Made by a program: the position numbers and the translations under genes
The notes under the pieces: model-generated
The model's input: the letters and a program-made list of their open reading frames with translations, nothing else
The model's database searches: none
What the model was told of the DNA's origin: nothing
In this document: piece after piece, positions 8,165-16,320 of the stretch
How positions within the stretch are numbered: position 1 is the first letter of the stretch
Layout of the letters: every line of letters starts with the position of its first letter
NCBI GenBank assembly: GCA_028290545.1
Contig: JAQGJP010000002.1
Coordinates: 62,001-126,000 of the forward strand
DNA: 64,000 nucleotides
Direction: 5' to 3'
From: Rhizobium sp.
GTDB taxonomy: Bacteria; Pseudomonadota; Alphaproteobacteria; Rhizobiales; Rhizobiaceae

Positions 8165-8593
8165 CTATTTTTCACGATTGATCGTTCTTGCGTGGTCCAG
8201 CAAATAGCCGTTCCATAAAAGTGCACTTCAAAATAATGGTTCGTCAAGCCTTTGGCATACAGTTCCGTTGGTTTGCGCCTGTGCGGATATATAAGATATT
8301 CGACGAATTGGAAAAATATTTATTCAATACGATCTTTTTTGTTGTGCCGCTACGCCCGGGACGTTTATGCTGATTGAACAAGTTTGACGGTCCGCAAGAG
8401 GCCGATGCACGCGATGGGAGAGCTGCAATGGTACACTCGATCGATTTTCGTTTATTCGCGCCTGTGTGCAGCCGGACGTTTTCTGGTTGGTAAAGCTGCC
8501 GGGGTAGGCGCTCCGTCGTTCCCATAAGTTCAATGAACAGTATTGCCGCCTGCGGGTGACATTCGGCAACGCCGCGAACCAGTGTATAATTTT
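8165..8593. promoter_or_regulatory. Divergent intergenic region between Xre-cupin regulator and ABC operon
   Basis: This 429-base gap holds no convincing gene. Its left end has the candidate operator TTGATCGTTCTTG (8178-8190) close to the regulator start. The middle is AT-rich (about 8285-8345), as expected for promoters of both flanking operons. No riboswitch or RNA gene was recognised. Confidence 0.55.
8178..8190. promoter_or_regulatory. Candidate operator TTGATCGTTCTTG upstream of the Xre-cupin gene
   Basis: This site lies 14 bases upstream of the regulator start and matches 12 of 13 bases of the site at 7428-7440. Position so near the start would suit autorepression. Binding is inferred. 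Confidence 0.45.
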
Positions 8594-9379
8594 ATGAGTT
8601 CCACGATTTTATTGTCTTGCGAAAATATTGTGGTCAGTTTCGGCTCTTTCCAGGCGGTCAAAGAGTGCTCCTTCGTTGTGAAGAAAGGCAGCATCACCGG
8701 GCTGGTGGGTCCAAACGGCGCCGGAAAGACGACGATGTTTAATACCATCGCCGGAGCGATACGGCCGCGGTCGGGGCGTATCGTCTACAAGGGCGAGGAC
8801 ATCACCGGCTATGCGCCGGATCGCAGGTTTCACAAGGGGCTGGTTCGAACGTTCCAGATCCCGCACGAATTCCATCACCTCTCGGTTCTCGAAAATCTCA
8901 TGGTCGTGGCGCCGTCGCAGCCCGGTGAATCGCTGCTCCTCAACTGGACCGGTGCCGCCCGGGTGCGGAACAAGGAGGCCGAGACCCGCGAGAAAGCCTG
9001 GAATGCGTTGGAGTTTCTTGAACTGACCCATATCGCACATCAGCGCGCGGGCCAGATTTCCGGCGGCCAGAAGAAACTGCTGGAGCTCGGGCGGACGATC
9101 ATGACGGATGCGGAGCTCGTCCTGCTCGACGAACCGGCGGCCGGTGTCAACAGGACATTGTTGCGCAAGCTCGAAGGCAAGATCGAATACCTCAATCGCG
9201 AACGCGGCTATACGTTCATCCTTATCGAGCACGACATGGAAATGATCGAGAGGCTCTGTGACCCCGTCATCTGCATGGCTGACGGAGAGGTGCTGATCGA
9301 GGGGGACTTCGCGACCGTGCGGACGGATCCACGCGTGCTCGAAGCCTATCTCGGTGAAACGCAGGGGGCCCATGCATGA
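8594..9379 (+). CDS. Branched-chain amino-acid-type ABC transporter ATP-binding protein (LivG-like)
   Basis: A 261-residue cytoplasmic ATPase. It has Walker A GPNGAGKT (near residue 38), the signature SGGQKK near residue 155, Walker B LVLLDEPAAG and the switch His in LIEHDME. The insert with FQIPHEFHHLSVLENLMV is typical of LivG rather than LivF. The ATG at 8594 was chosen because the family begins just there; it has no good Shine-Dalgarno sequence, whereas 17 extra upstream codons would be non-homologous. First gene of a five-gene operon (ATPase, ATPase, permease, permease, binding protein). Ligand is probably an amino acid or a related carboxylate. Confidence 0.9.
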   Translation: MSSTILLSCENIVVSFGSFQAVKECSFVVKKGSITGLVGPNGAGKTTMFNTIAGAIRPRSGRIVYKGEDITGYAPDRRFHKGLVRTFQIPHEFHHLSVLENLMVVAPSQPGESLLLNWTGAARVRNKEAETREKAWNALEFLELTHIAHQRAGQISGGQKKLLELGRTIMTDAELVLLDEPAAGVNRTLLRKLEGKIEYLNRERGYTFILIEHDMEMIERLCDPVICMADGEVLIEGDFATVRTDPRVLEAYLGETQGAHA

Positions 9380-10083
9380 CTGCGCTCCTCAAGTTGAGCG
9401 GCGTGACGGCCGGCTACGGCGATGCCGATATTCTTTTCGACATTTCCATCGAGGTCGCGCCAAGCGAAATCGTCGCGATTGTCGGCCCGAACGGTGCGGG
9501 CAAATCGACGGCCATGAAGGCGATCTTCGGCCTCGTCGCCATCCGGAAGGGATCGATCACCGTCGGCGGCGCCGACATCACCGGGCATGCACCCAACGAG
9601 ATCGTCAAGGCTGGCGTGTGCTATGTGCCGCAGGTGCACAATATCTTCAGCGAAATGACGGTCCACGAGAATTTCGAGATGGGCGCATTTCTGCGCAAGG
9701 GCGACTATTCGGCCTCCCTCGATCGCGTCTATCAGCTGTTCCCGGATCTGAAGGCCAAGAGGAAGACGTCGGCGGGGAGCCTTTCCGGTGGGCAAAGGCA
9801 GATGGTGGCGATGGGACGGGCGCTCATGCTCGATCCGATGGTCCTGTTGCTCGACGAGCCGACCGCGGGACTTTCGCCCAAATATATGGAGCAGATCTTC
9901 CAGATCAGCCGCGACGTGCGGGCGGCTGGTGTGGCGATCCTGCTTGTCGAGCAGCATGCCAAGCAGGCGCTGGCTTTTTCCGATCGCGGGTATGTCCTTG
10001 CGGCCGGTAAGAACCGGCACCACGGCACAGGTCAATCGCTTCTGGCAGACCGCGAAGTCGCCGAAATGTTCTTGGGCGGATAG
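9376..10083 (+). CDS. Branched-chain amino-acid-type ABC transporter ATP-binding protein (LivF-like)
   Basis: A 235-residue ATPase, second of the operon, with start overlapping the previous stop by four bases. Walker A is GPNGAGKS, the signature is LSGGQRQMVAMGRAL, Walker B is VLLLDEPTAGLSP and the H-loop region reads LLVEQHAKQAL. The sequence YVPQVHNIFSEMTVHENFEM is characteristic of LivF. It should form a heterodimer with the LivG-like protein under the two permeases. Confidence 0.9.
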   Translation: MTALLKLSGVTAGYGDADILFDISIEVAPSEIVAIVGPNGAGKSTAMKAIFGLVAIRKGSITVGGADITGHAPNEIVKAGVCYVPQVHNIFSEMTVHENFEMGAFLRKGDYSASLDRVYQLFPDLKAKRKTSAGSLSGGQRQMVAMGRALMLDPMVLLLDEPTAGLSPKYMEQIFQISRDVRAAGVAILLVEQHAKQALAFSDRGYVLAAGKNRHHGTGQSLLADREVAEMFLGG

Positions 10084-10091
10084 GCGGCGAC

Positions 10092-10964
10092 ATGACCCTG
10101 ATAAACTTCATCAATTTCTATCTTGTTCCAGGTGTGGTGCAGGGCTCGGTCTATGCCCTCGGCGCAATTGCCGTGACGCTCGTCTTCGCGATCATGCGCT
10201 ATGGCCACTTCGCCCATGGCGATCTCGCAACGCTCGGCGCCTTCATCGCCTTGCTGTGCACGACGGCGCTGGGCATTTCTCCCTATCTCTCGTTGCCGCT
10301 GGCAATCGTCGCGGCCGGCATCATCGCGGTTCTGATCGACCGGCTGTTCTACGCCCATCTGCGGTCCCGACCCAAGATCATCACCACGATCGCGTCCTTC
10401 GGCGTGGCGCTGATGCTGCGTGCGGTCATCCAGGTTTTCTGGGGCGTCGATACGACCAGCTACGCTCGCGGCATTACCCGGCCGGAAAACTGGTGGGGTA
10501 TTCGCGTCAAAAGCCACGAACTGATCACGCTTGCCGTCGCCGTCGCCATTGTGGTCGCGCTGCAGATCTTCCTGACGCGCCACAAATGGGGCCGGGCGAT
10601 GCGGGCCGTCTCCAACAATCCCGATCTCGCACAGCTTTCGGGCGTGGACAATAACAAAGTCATTGCTCTGACCTGGATGATCGTCGGCGGTCTCTGCGCG
10701 GCATCCGGCTTCTTTCTCGGGCTCAATACCGAGCTCAAGGCGATCATGGGATGGAACGTGCTGCTGCCGACCTTTGCAGCGGCCATTCTTGGCGGCGTCG
10801 GACGCATCGAGGGCGCGATCGTCGGCGGGTTCATCGTCGGCATCGTTGAAGAACTCTCGGTGATGATCATTCCGAGCGAATACAAGATGCTGAGTTCGTT
10901 CGCGATCCTGCTGCTCGTTCTCCTCGTAAGGCCGACCGGAATTTTCCGCGGCAAGCTGCTATAG
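10092..10964 (+). CDS. Branched-chain amino-acid-type ABC transporter permease (LivH-like)
   Basis: A 290-residue inner-membrane permease with about eight hydrophobic segments. The start region (YLVPGVVQGSVYALGAIAVT), the RAVSNNPDLAQLSGV loop near residue 175 and the late GGVGRIEGAIVGGFIVG stretch are typical of LivH. It lies eight bases after the ATPase stop. Forms the channel with the LivM-like protein next in the operon. Confidence 0.9.
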   Translation: MTLINFINFYLVPGVVQGSVYALGAIAVTLVFAIMRYGHFAHGDLATLGAFIALLCTTALGISPYLSLPLAIVAAGIIAVLIDRLFYAHLRSRPKIITTIASFGVALMLRAVIQVFWGVDTTSYARGITRPENWWGIRVKSHELITLAVAVAIVVALQIFLTRHKWGRAMRAVSNNPDLAQLSGVDNNKVIALTWMIVGGLCAASGFFLGLNTELKAIMGWNVLLPTFAAAILGGVGRIEGAIVGGFIVGIVEELSVMIIPSEYKMLSSFAILLLVLLVRPTGIFRGKLL

Positions 10965-10973
10965 GAGGGAAAT

Positions 10974-11969
10974 TTGGATTTTCTCGTTTTCCTCAACTAT
11001 CCGGTCTATCTTGCGATCTTCATCTGCATCTATGGCTGCCTGGCCATCGGGTTGAATATCCAGTGGGGCTATGCGGGGCTTTTCAACGCCGGCGTCGCGG
11101 GTTTCTTCGCGGTCGGCGCCTACACATCGGCAATCCTGACCTCGCCTGATGTCGCCGACCGGCTCGGCGGTTTCGATCTCGCATTTCCGGTCGGGATCGC
11201 CGGAGCGATGGCGGTGTCCGCGCTGATCGCCTGGCCGATCGGCAAGATATGCCTGCGCTTCCGTTCGGATTATCTTGCGATCGTCACGATCGGTGTCGCC
11301 GAAAGCATCCGGCTGGTGGCGCGGTCGGAGGACTGGCTGACGAATTCGTCGCGCGGCATTACCGATATACCGCGCCCTTTCGGCGACCTGCCCTACGCGC
11401 AGGCGCAATTGGCCTATCTCGCCATCGCCGCCGGAATTCTGTTCGTCATCTATCTCCTGGTCGAACGGCAGGCCATGTCGCCGTGGGGTCGAATGATGCG
11501 CGCGATCCGCGACAACGAGGTCGCGGCGCGGGCAATGGGCAAGGACGTCCCCCATCGGCGGCTTGAGGCCTTCATTCTCGGCTCCGCCCTGATGGGTCTG
11601 GGCGGCGCGCTCTATGTCCATCTTGCACGCGCCATAACGCCCGATGCGATCGACCCGATGATCGTCACTTTCCTTGTATGGATCATGGTCATTCTCGGTG
11701 GCGCCGGCAACAATCGCGGCGTGCTGCTCGGAGCCGTCATCATCTGGGTCATCTGGTCTGCATCGGAAATCGCCACCGACCAGTTGCCCGCCGAATATGC
11801 CCTGCGCGCGAAATACGGACGCATGTTCCTGGTCGGCCTGCTGCTTCAGATCGTGCTTCGTTTCCGACCGGACGGCATCCTGCCCGAAAAACTGCGAAAC
11901 AGCCCGAGGGGGGAGGCGGCGAAGCTGCCGGAGGCCACCGCCGCCGCCCGCCCGCCCGACAATATCTGA
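10974..11969 (+). CDS. Branched-chain amino-acid-type ABC transporter permease (LivM-like)
   Basis: A 331-residue inner-membrane permease with eight to ten hydrophobic segments. LivM signatures are visible: GYAGLFNAGVAGFFAVGAY and the RDNEVAARAMG loop. The start codon is TTG at 10974, chosen because a strong AGGAGGG lies five bases upstream and no ATG occurs near. The tail after about residue 310 is a low-complexity Ala/Pro extension. Directly followed by the binding-protein gene. Confidence 0.88.
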   Translation: MDFLVFLNYPVYLAIFICIYGCLAIGLNIQWGYAGLFNAGVAGFFAVGAYTSAILTSPDVADRLGGFDLAFPVGIAGAMAVSALIAWPIGKICLRFRSDYLAIVTIGVAESIRLVARSEDWLTNSSRGITDIPRPFGDLPYAQAQLAYLAIAAGILFVIYLLVERQAMSPWGRMMRAIRDNEVAARAMGKDVPHRRLEAFILGSALMGLGGALYVHLARAITPDAIDPMIVTFLVWIMVILGGAGNNRGVLLGAVIIWVIWSASEIATDQLPAEYALRAKYGRMFLVGLLLQIVLRFRPDGILPEKLRNSPRGEAAKLPEATAAARPPDNI

Positions 11970-12018
11970 ACTGCCTGGAAGCCGGCACTCAAGCCGAGCT
12001 CTAACAATGGAGGAAAGC

Positions 12019-13218
12019 ATGAAATTGAAATCTTTGACCATGGCCTCGCTGCTGCTCGGAGCGAGCATATTTGCGATGCCGGCGCATTCGGAGATCAGGA
12101 TCGGCCTGATGAGCGGCATCACCGGCGGCGCCGCGGCAATGGCGCCCGACATCACCAAGGCTTATGAACTCGCTGTCAAGCAGGTCAACGACCAGGGCGG
12201 CATCCTTGACGGCCAGAAGCTCGTCGGCATCATCGCTGACGACGGCTGCAACCCGCAGATCGGCGCGGACGCCGCCACGAAAGTGGTCAACGTTTCTCAG
12301 GTGATCGGCCTCGTCGGTCCGTGGTGTTCGGGCGCCCTGATGTCGGTCGCGAACACGGTTTCCATCCCGGCCGGCATCGTCGTCATTTCTCCGGCGGCGA
12401 CCTCGCCCGCGATCACCGGGCTCAAGGACAACGACCTGGTGTTCCGCACGGCGGCATCCGACGAATATCAGGGTCAGGCGCTGGCGCGCACGCTGCTTGA
12501 ACGTGGTGTCAAGGAAGTCGCCGTCTCGTTCGTCAACAATGATTACGGCAAAGGACTGGCCGAGGCATTCAAGGCCGAGTACGAAGGCAAGGGTGGCGTG
12601 ATCAAGGGCTACGCCGCGCACGAGGACAACCGTTCCTCATACCGCTCCGACCTGGCTGAACTTTCGAGCGGCGGCGCCAAGACTCTCGTTCTTTTCGATT
12701 ACGGCGATGCTGCAGGCCTGACGATCCTGCGCGAAGCGATTGAAAACGGCTTTTTCGAAAATTTCGTCGGTGGCGAAGGCATGAGAACCTCAGCCCCGAT
12801 CAAGGCGATCGGTGCGGAAAATCTTGCCAATTTCCTCGCTTCCGCACCTGTTGGCAGCAAATCCGACGCGCTTGAAGTGTTCAGCAAGGCGATCCGCGAC
12901 GCCGGGGGCGATCCGGACGGCAGCTGGGTGACAAACTCCTATGACGCCGTGTTCCTGATGGCGCTGGCGATCGAAAAGGCCGGCGGCGACAAGTCCAAGG
13001 TCGCACAGGCGCTTCGCGATATCACCAAGGGCGATGGCGAGGCTGTTCTTCCGGGCGAATGGACGAAGGCCAAGGAATTGATCAAGGCCAATAAGCCGAT
13101 CACCTACAAGGGTGCCTCAGGCCCGCTCGACTTCGACAAGAACGGCGATGTTTCGGGCGTCTATGCGCTGTTCAAGGTCAATGGCGACCGCTACGAGGTC
13201 GTCACCAATATGAAATAA
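12019..13218 (+). CDS. Branched-chain amino-acid-type ABC substrate-binding protein (LivJ-like)
   Basis: A 399-residue periplasmic binding protein. The signal peptide is plain: MKLK, a hydrophobic core, and a likely signal peptidase I site after AHS near residue 24. The mature part has the type I periplasmic-binding fold, with the conserved GLVGPWCSG and VSFVNNDYGKGLAE stretches. ATG at 12019 was chosen over 12007 because GGAGGAAAG sits five to twelve bases ahead of it. Last gene of the importer operon and followed by a strong terminator. The neighbouring catabolic genes suggest an amino acid or N-acyl amino acid ligand. Confidence 0.9.
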   Translation: MKLKSLTMASLLLGASIFAMPAHSEIRIGLMSGITGGAAAMAPDITKAYELAVKQVNDQGGILDGQKLVGIIADDGCNPQIGADAATKVVNVSQVIGLVGPWCSGALMSVANTVSIPAGIVVISPAATSPAITGLKDNDLVFRTAASDEYQGQALARTLLERGVKEVAVSFVNNDYGKGLAEAFKAEYEGKGGVIKGYAAHEDNRSSYRSDLAELSSGGAKTLVLFDYGDAAGLTILREAIENGFFENFVGGEGMRTSAPIKAIGAENLANFLASAPVGSKSDALEVFSKAIRDAGGDPDGSWVTNSYDAVFLMALAIEKAGGDKSKVAQALRDITKGDGEAVLPGEWTKAKELIKANKPITYKGASGPLDFDKNGDVSGVYALFKVNGDRYEVVTNMK

Positions 13219-13223
13219 TGCAC

Positions 13224-13260
13224 AGGACACGGCGCGCCACAGGTTCGCCGTGTCCTTTTT
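13224..13260 (+). terminator. Rho-independent terminator of the first Liv-type operon
   Basis: A perfect 11-bp stem, AGGACACGGCG (13224-13234) with CGCCGTGTCCT (13246-13256), is followed by a T-run to 13260. It lies six bases after the binding-protein stop and ends the operon. Confidence 0.92.
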
Positions 13261-13296
13261 ATTGCCGCGGCAATGGCCGGTCCGATTGCCGGACAG

Positions 13297-14550
13297 CTAG
13301 CGAATATTTTCCGCCACATAGGCCTTTGTGGCCGTGGCAAGCCGCTTCACGCCTTCGGCAAGCTTGTCGGACGCATTGAGGGTGAAATTGATCCTGACGG
13401 CCTGACGAGTTGTGCCTTCCGGATCGAAGACGCTGCTCGGCGTGAAACAGACGCCGGCCCTGAGCGCTTCCTGAAGCAATTTGTCGGTATCGAATCGCGG
13501 GTCGCGCGCCACCGCCCAGACGAACATGCCGCCGACGGGCTTTTCCCATTCGAACCATTCCGTGAGATGCTCCGACATCGCCTCGCAGAGCGCATCGCGC
13601 CGGCTGCGATAGGTGTCGAGGATCCTCGGCAAGGCGCGCTCCGGCAGGCCGCAATCGAGCGCGTCGAGCGCGATGCGCATATTCAGCCCGCTCGTGCACA
13701 TGTCCGAGCCCTGCTTGGCGATCGTCAGGGCCTGGATCATCTCGGGCGCGGCGATGACCCAACCGATCCGGAAACCGGGTGCGAGTTCCTTCGACAACGT
13801 GCCCATATAGATCAGCGGCCCGTCATAGGGGCTCCCTGAAGACGCCAGGCTGGAGCCGGACAGGGCGATCATCCGGGGCAGGGGCTCGCCGTCATAGAAC
13901 AGCGTGCCGTAGGGGTCGTCCTCGATCAGCCAGACGCCCGTCCGGTGAGACGCATCGACCAGTTCCTGGCGCCGGGCCAGGCCGATCAGGCGGCCGGTCG
14001 GATTTGAGAAATTCGGCACCGTGTATCCAAACTGGGCGCCGGCGAGAGCCTCGACCGCATCGAAATCCTGCCTGTCGGGATAGATCCGGCGGAAGCGCGG
14101 CAAGCGGGGTCGCCAGGCATCGAGCGCGCCGAGATAGGTCGGCGACTGTGCGGCGATCAGTCCGCCCTGATCGAGTAGAACCTTGCCGATCAGGTCGAGG
14201 CCCTGCATTCCGCCCGACGTGATGATGACGTTCTGCCGGGTAAGATGCAGGGACGCGGTGCTGTAGCGTTTCGCGATACGGTCGCGCAGATCCGGCAGGC
14301 CTTCGATCGGACTGTAGTTCAGCGCGTCGCGAGGATGTTCCGAAACCGCCCGCGCCGCAATCTCTGCCAGTTCCGATACCGGATAGGTCTCCGGTTCGGG
14401 CAGGCCCCCGGCTATGTTGATCATTCCCGGAATGCCGCCCGCAGCAAGGAACATGCGGGTAATATCATTGGACACGCCAAGCCAGCTGGCAAATTCGGGC
14501 CTGGCGACATCGCCGTTTTCTGGAACGTCCATTGGTTTTGTGACCGTCAT
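13297..14550 (-). CDS. PLP-dependent aminotransferase, class I fold (LysN/2-aminoadipate transaminase-like)
   Basis: A 417-residue fold-type I aminotransferase without the MocR helix-turn-helix domain. The PLP lysine is in MGTLSKELAPGFRIGW, the ring-stacking and Asp region reads VWLIEDDPYGTLFY, and the phosphate-binding site TSGGMQGLDL is near residue 112. This group includes 2-aminoadipate, kynurenine and aromatic aminotransferases, so substrate cannot be fixed. GAGG lies eight bases before the ATG. It is the first of two similar aminotransferases in this block (other at 16321-17508) and lies downstream of the TTG-started SDR gene in the same direction. Confidence 0.85.
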   Translation of the reverse strand: MTVTKPMDVPENGDVARPEFASWLGVSNDITRMFLAAGGIPGMINIAGGLPEPETYPVSELAEIAARAVSEHPRDALNYSPIEGLPDLRDRIAKRYSTASLHLTRQNVIITSGGMQGLDLIGKVLLDQGGLIAAQSPTYLGALDAWRPRLPRFRRIYPDRQDFDAVEALAGAQFGYTVPNFSNPTGRLIGLARRQELVDASHRTGVWLIEDDPYGTLFYDGEPLPRMIALSGSSLASSGSPYDGPLIYMGTLSKELAPGFRIGWVIAAPEMIQALTIAKQGSDMCTSGLNMRIALDALDCGLPERALPRILDTYRSRRDALCEAMSEHLTEWFEWEKPVGGMFVWAVARDPRFDTDKLLQEALRAGVCFTPSSVFDPEGTTRQAVRINFTLNASDKLAEGVKRLATATKAYVAENIR

Positions 14551-14577
14551 CGTTCGTTCCTCGCGTGCTCGTGTGGC

Positions 14578-15315
14578 TCAGATTGAATTCAGGAAGCCGC
14601 CATCGACGGCGATCGCCTGCCCGGTGATGTAGGAAGCCCGTTCCGAGGCAAGAAAGGCGGCAAGCGCTGCGAATTCCTCGGGCTCGCCGAGCCGGCCGGC
14701 TGGGATTTTCGGTCCCATCTTGGCATTATCGATGCCGAGTTCCGCCATCCGGTCGGTATTGGTATAGCCCGGCAGCAGCGCATTGACGGTGATCCCGTCC
14801 GCAGCGACCTCACGGCTGATACTGTTGAGAAGGCCCAGCAAGCCGGCGCGAAAACCGTTGGAAATCACCAGGCCGGGCTGCGGTTCCTTGGCGGCGATCG
14901 AGGTCACCGCCAGGATGCGGCCCCATCGGTTCTGCCGCATCGACGGCAGCACGGCCTGGATGCCGTCGATGACGCTCATCCAGAGGTTATCGAAGCCCGC
15001 GCTCCACATTGCCGATGTCGTTTCCTCGAACCGTCCGGGTGCCGGGCCGCCGGTATTCGTCACCAGGATATCCGGGACTGCCCCAAGCAGTTCGGCGGAC
15101 TTTTCGACGAGTTCGCGGCTGCCGCCCGGCTTTGCCACGTCACCTGCCAGGCCGAGCACATTGATTTCCGCCGCCGTCCGCGCCAGCCGGCCGGCATCGC
15201 GCGCGACGATAACCACCCGCACGCCTTCCGCTGCGAGTTCCGTAGCGATTGCACGGCCCAGCCCCCGGGAGCCACCGAAGACAAGGGCGGTCTTGCCAGA
15301 CAATTTCAGGTCCAA
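14578..15315 (-). CDS. Atypical SDR-family protein (FabG-like), copy 2
   Basis: A 245-residue Rossmann protein clearly paralogous to the one at 5869-6603 along its whole length (shared GGSRGLGxAIAxELAAEG, VTSIAAxEP, SNGFRAGL, ASYITGQAIAxDGG). The active-site Tyr and Lys of normal SDRs are Ser and Arg here too (SNGFR). The start codon is TTG at 15315, supported by GGGAG eight bases upstream and by alignment with the paralogue. Followed after 27 bases by the aminotransferase gene and preceded by a DUF1330 gene, all in one direction. Function unknown; a keto-acid or imine substrate would fit the context. Confidence 0.83.
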   Translation of the reverse strand: MDLKLSGKTALVFGGSRGLGRAIATELAAEGVRVVIVARDAGRLARTAAEINVLGLAGDVAKPGGSRELVEKSAELLGAVPDILVTNTGGPAPGRFEETTSAMWSAGFDNLWMSVIDGIQAVLPSMRQNRWGRILAVTSIAAKEPQPGLVISNGFRAGLLGLLNSISREVAADGITVNALLPGYTNTDRMAELGIDNAKMGPKIPAGRLGEPEEFAALAAFLASERASYITGQAIAVDGGFLNSI

Positions 15316-15362
15316 GGATCTACTCCCTCAAATGCATGCTGTTCGGCGGATGGAATCGGATC

Positions 15363-15680
15363 TCAAACCTTGGGATCCGGATTCTTGTCGTTGTCCCGGC
15401 CCTCCTGGATGATCATCCGGCCCTTCGAGGACGCCCGGCGAAATTCCGATGCCGACTGATAGTCGGCATCGTTGTACCAGGCTTCCGCCCGCTCGCGATC
15501 GGGGAACTCCAGGATCACCATACGCTCCGTGAAGGGCTCGCCTTCGGCCGTCGTCACCTCGTCGCCCCGCGTCAGGAACCGTCCGCCATAGCGGGTCAGC
15601 GTCTGCGGCGTGAGCGCAGTGTATTTCCTGTAGGTTTCCGGGTCATGGACCTTCATGGTGCAAACGATATAAGCGGTCAT
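15363..15680 (-). CDS. DUF1330 domain protein
   Basis: A 105-residue small cytoplasmic protein of the DUF1330 family, which has a dimeric ferredoxin-like alpha/beta-barrel fold. Visible motifs are VHDPETYRKYTALTPQTLTR at residues 11-30, GGRFLTRGDE, and the late VILEFPDRERAEAWYNDADY. Strong AAGGAGG seven bases before the ATG. It leads an operon with the atypical SDR and aminotransferase. Members often sit in catabolic operons; no reaction has been assigned that I can name with certainty. Confidence 0.85.
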   Translation of the reverse strand: MTAYIVCTMKVHDPETYRKYTALTPQTLTRYGGRFLTRGDEVTTAEGEPFTERMVILEFPDRERAEAWYNDADYQSASEFRRASSKGRMIIQEGRDNDKNPDPKV

Positions 15681-15794
15681 CGCCGGAATCCTCCTTCAGG
15701 CAGTCAGACAGTTAAATGACGATAACACTTTCGCGCCGAGCGAATCCGTGCAAAAAATTGCCGACATCAGCCAAACGAAAGAGATTGTCACTCA

Positions 15795-16304
15795 ATGCCT
15801 GATGATTCCGAGAGAAAATCACTCAAGGTCGAACTGGATATGTTCGACCGGAAAATCCTCGATGCGCTACGCGAAAATGGCCGCATCTCGACGCTGGATC
15901 TCGCCGACAGGGTCGGGTTGTCGGCCACGCCCTGCAGCCGTCGCGTGAAGCGACTCGAAGAGAGTGGTGTCATCCTGGGATACACTGCCAGGGTCAGTCC
16001 GGCGGCGCTGGGCTTGAACATCTGCGTCCTGGTCTCCGTGCGGCTGGCGCGGCACGGGCCGGAATCGGCGCATGAATTCGTGTCCGCCATCCGTGCGCGG
16101 CCGGAAATCACCGAATGCCTGCTGGTGACCGGCAATATCGACTACATGCTGCGTGTCTGGGTCGAGGATATCGACGCGCTTCGCCATTTCATCCGGGACG
16201 TGCTTCAGTCGATACCCGCCGTTGCCGAAACGTCGACCATGGTCATCCTCAACCTCTCGGAGGCGGACAACTTCTCCACCGATGTCGATCTGATGGTCAA
16301 ATGA
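15795..16304 (+). CDS. Lrp/AsnC family transcriptional regulator
   Basis: A 169-residue regulator. The helix-turn-helix spans about residues 15-70 (MFDRKILDALRENGRIS, DLADRVGLSATPCSRRVKRL), followed by the RAM ligand-binding domain (about 85-160) with the VTGNIDYMLRVWVEDI strand. Lrp-type proteins sense amino acids. It is divergent from the DUF1330-SDR-aminotransferase operon and converges on the second aminotransferase, so it likely governs the aminotransferase genes in response to their substrate. The 5' extension of about 14 residues before the HTH is normal. Confidence 0.88.
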   Translation: MPDDSERKSLKVELDMFDRKILDALRENGRISTLDLADRVGLSATPCSRRVKRLEESGVILGYTARVSPAALGLNICVLVSVRLARHGPESAHEFVSAIRARPEITECLLVTGNIDYMLRVWVEDIDALRHFIRDVLQSIPAVAETSTMVILNLSEADNFSTDVDLMVK

Positions 16305-16320
16305 CCGGACGGCTTTGTGC

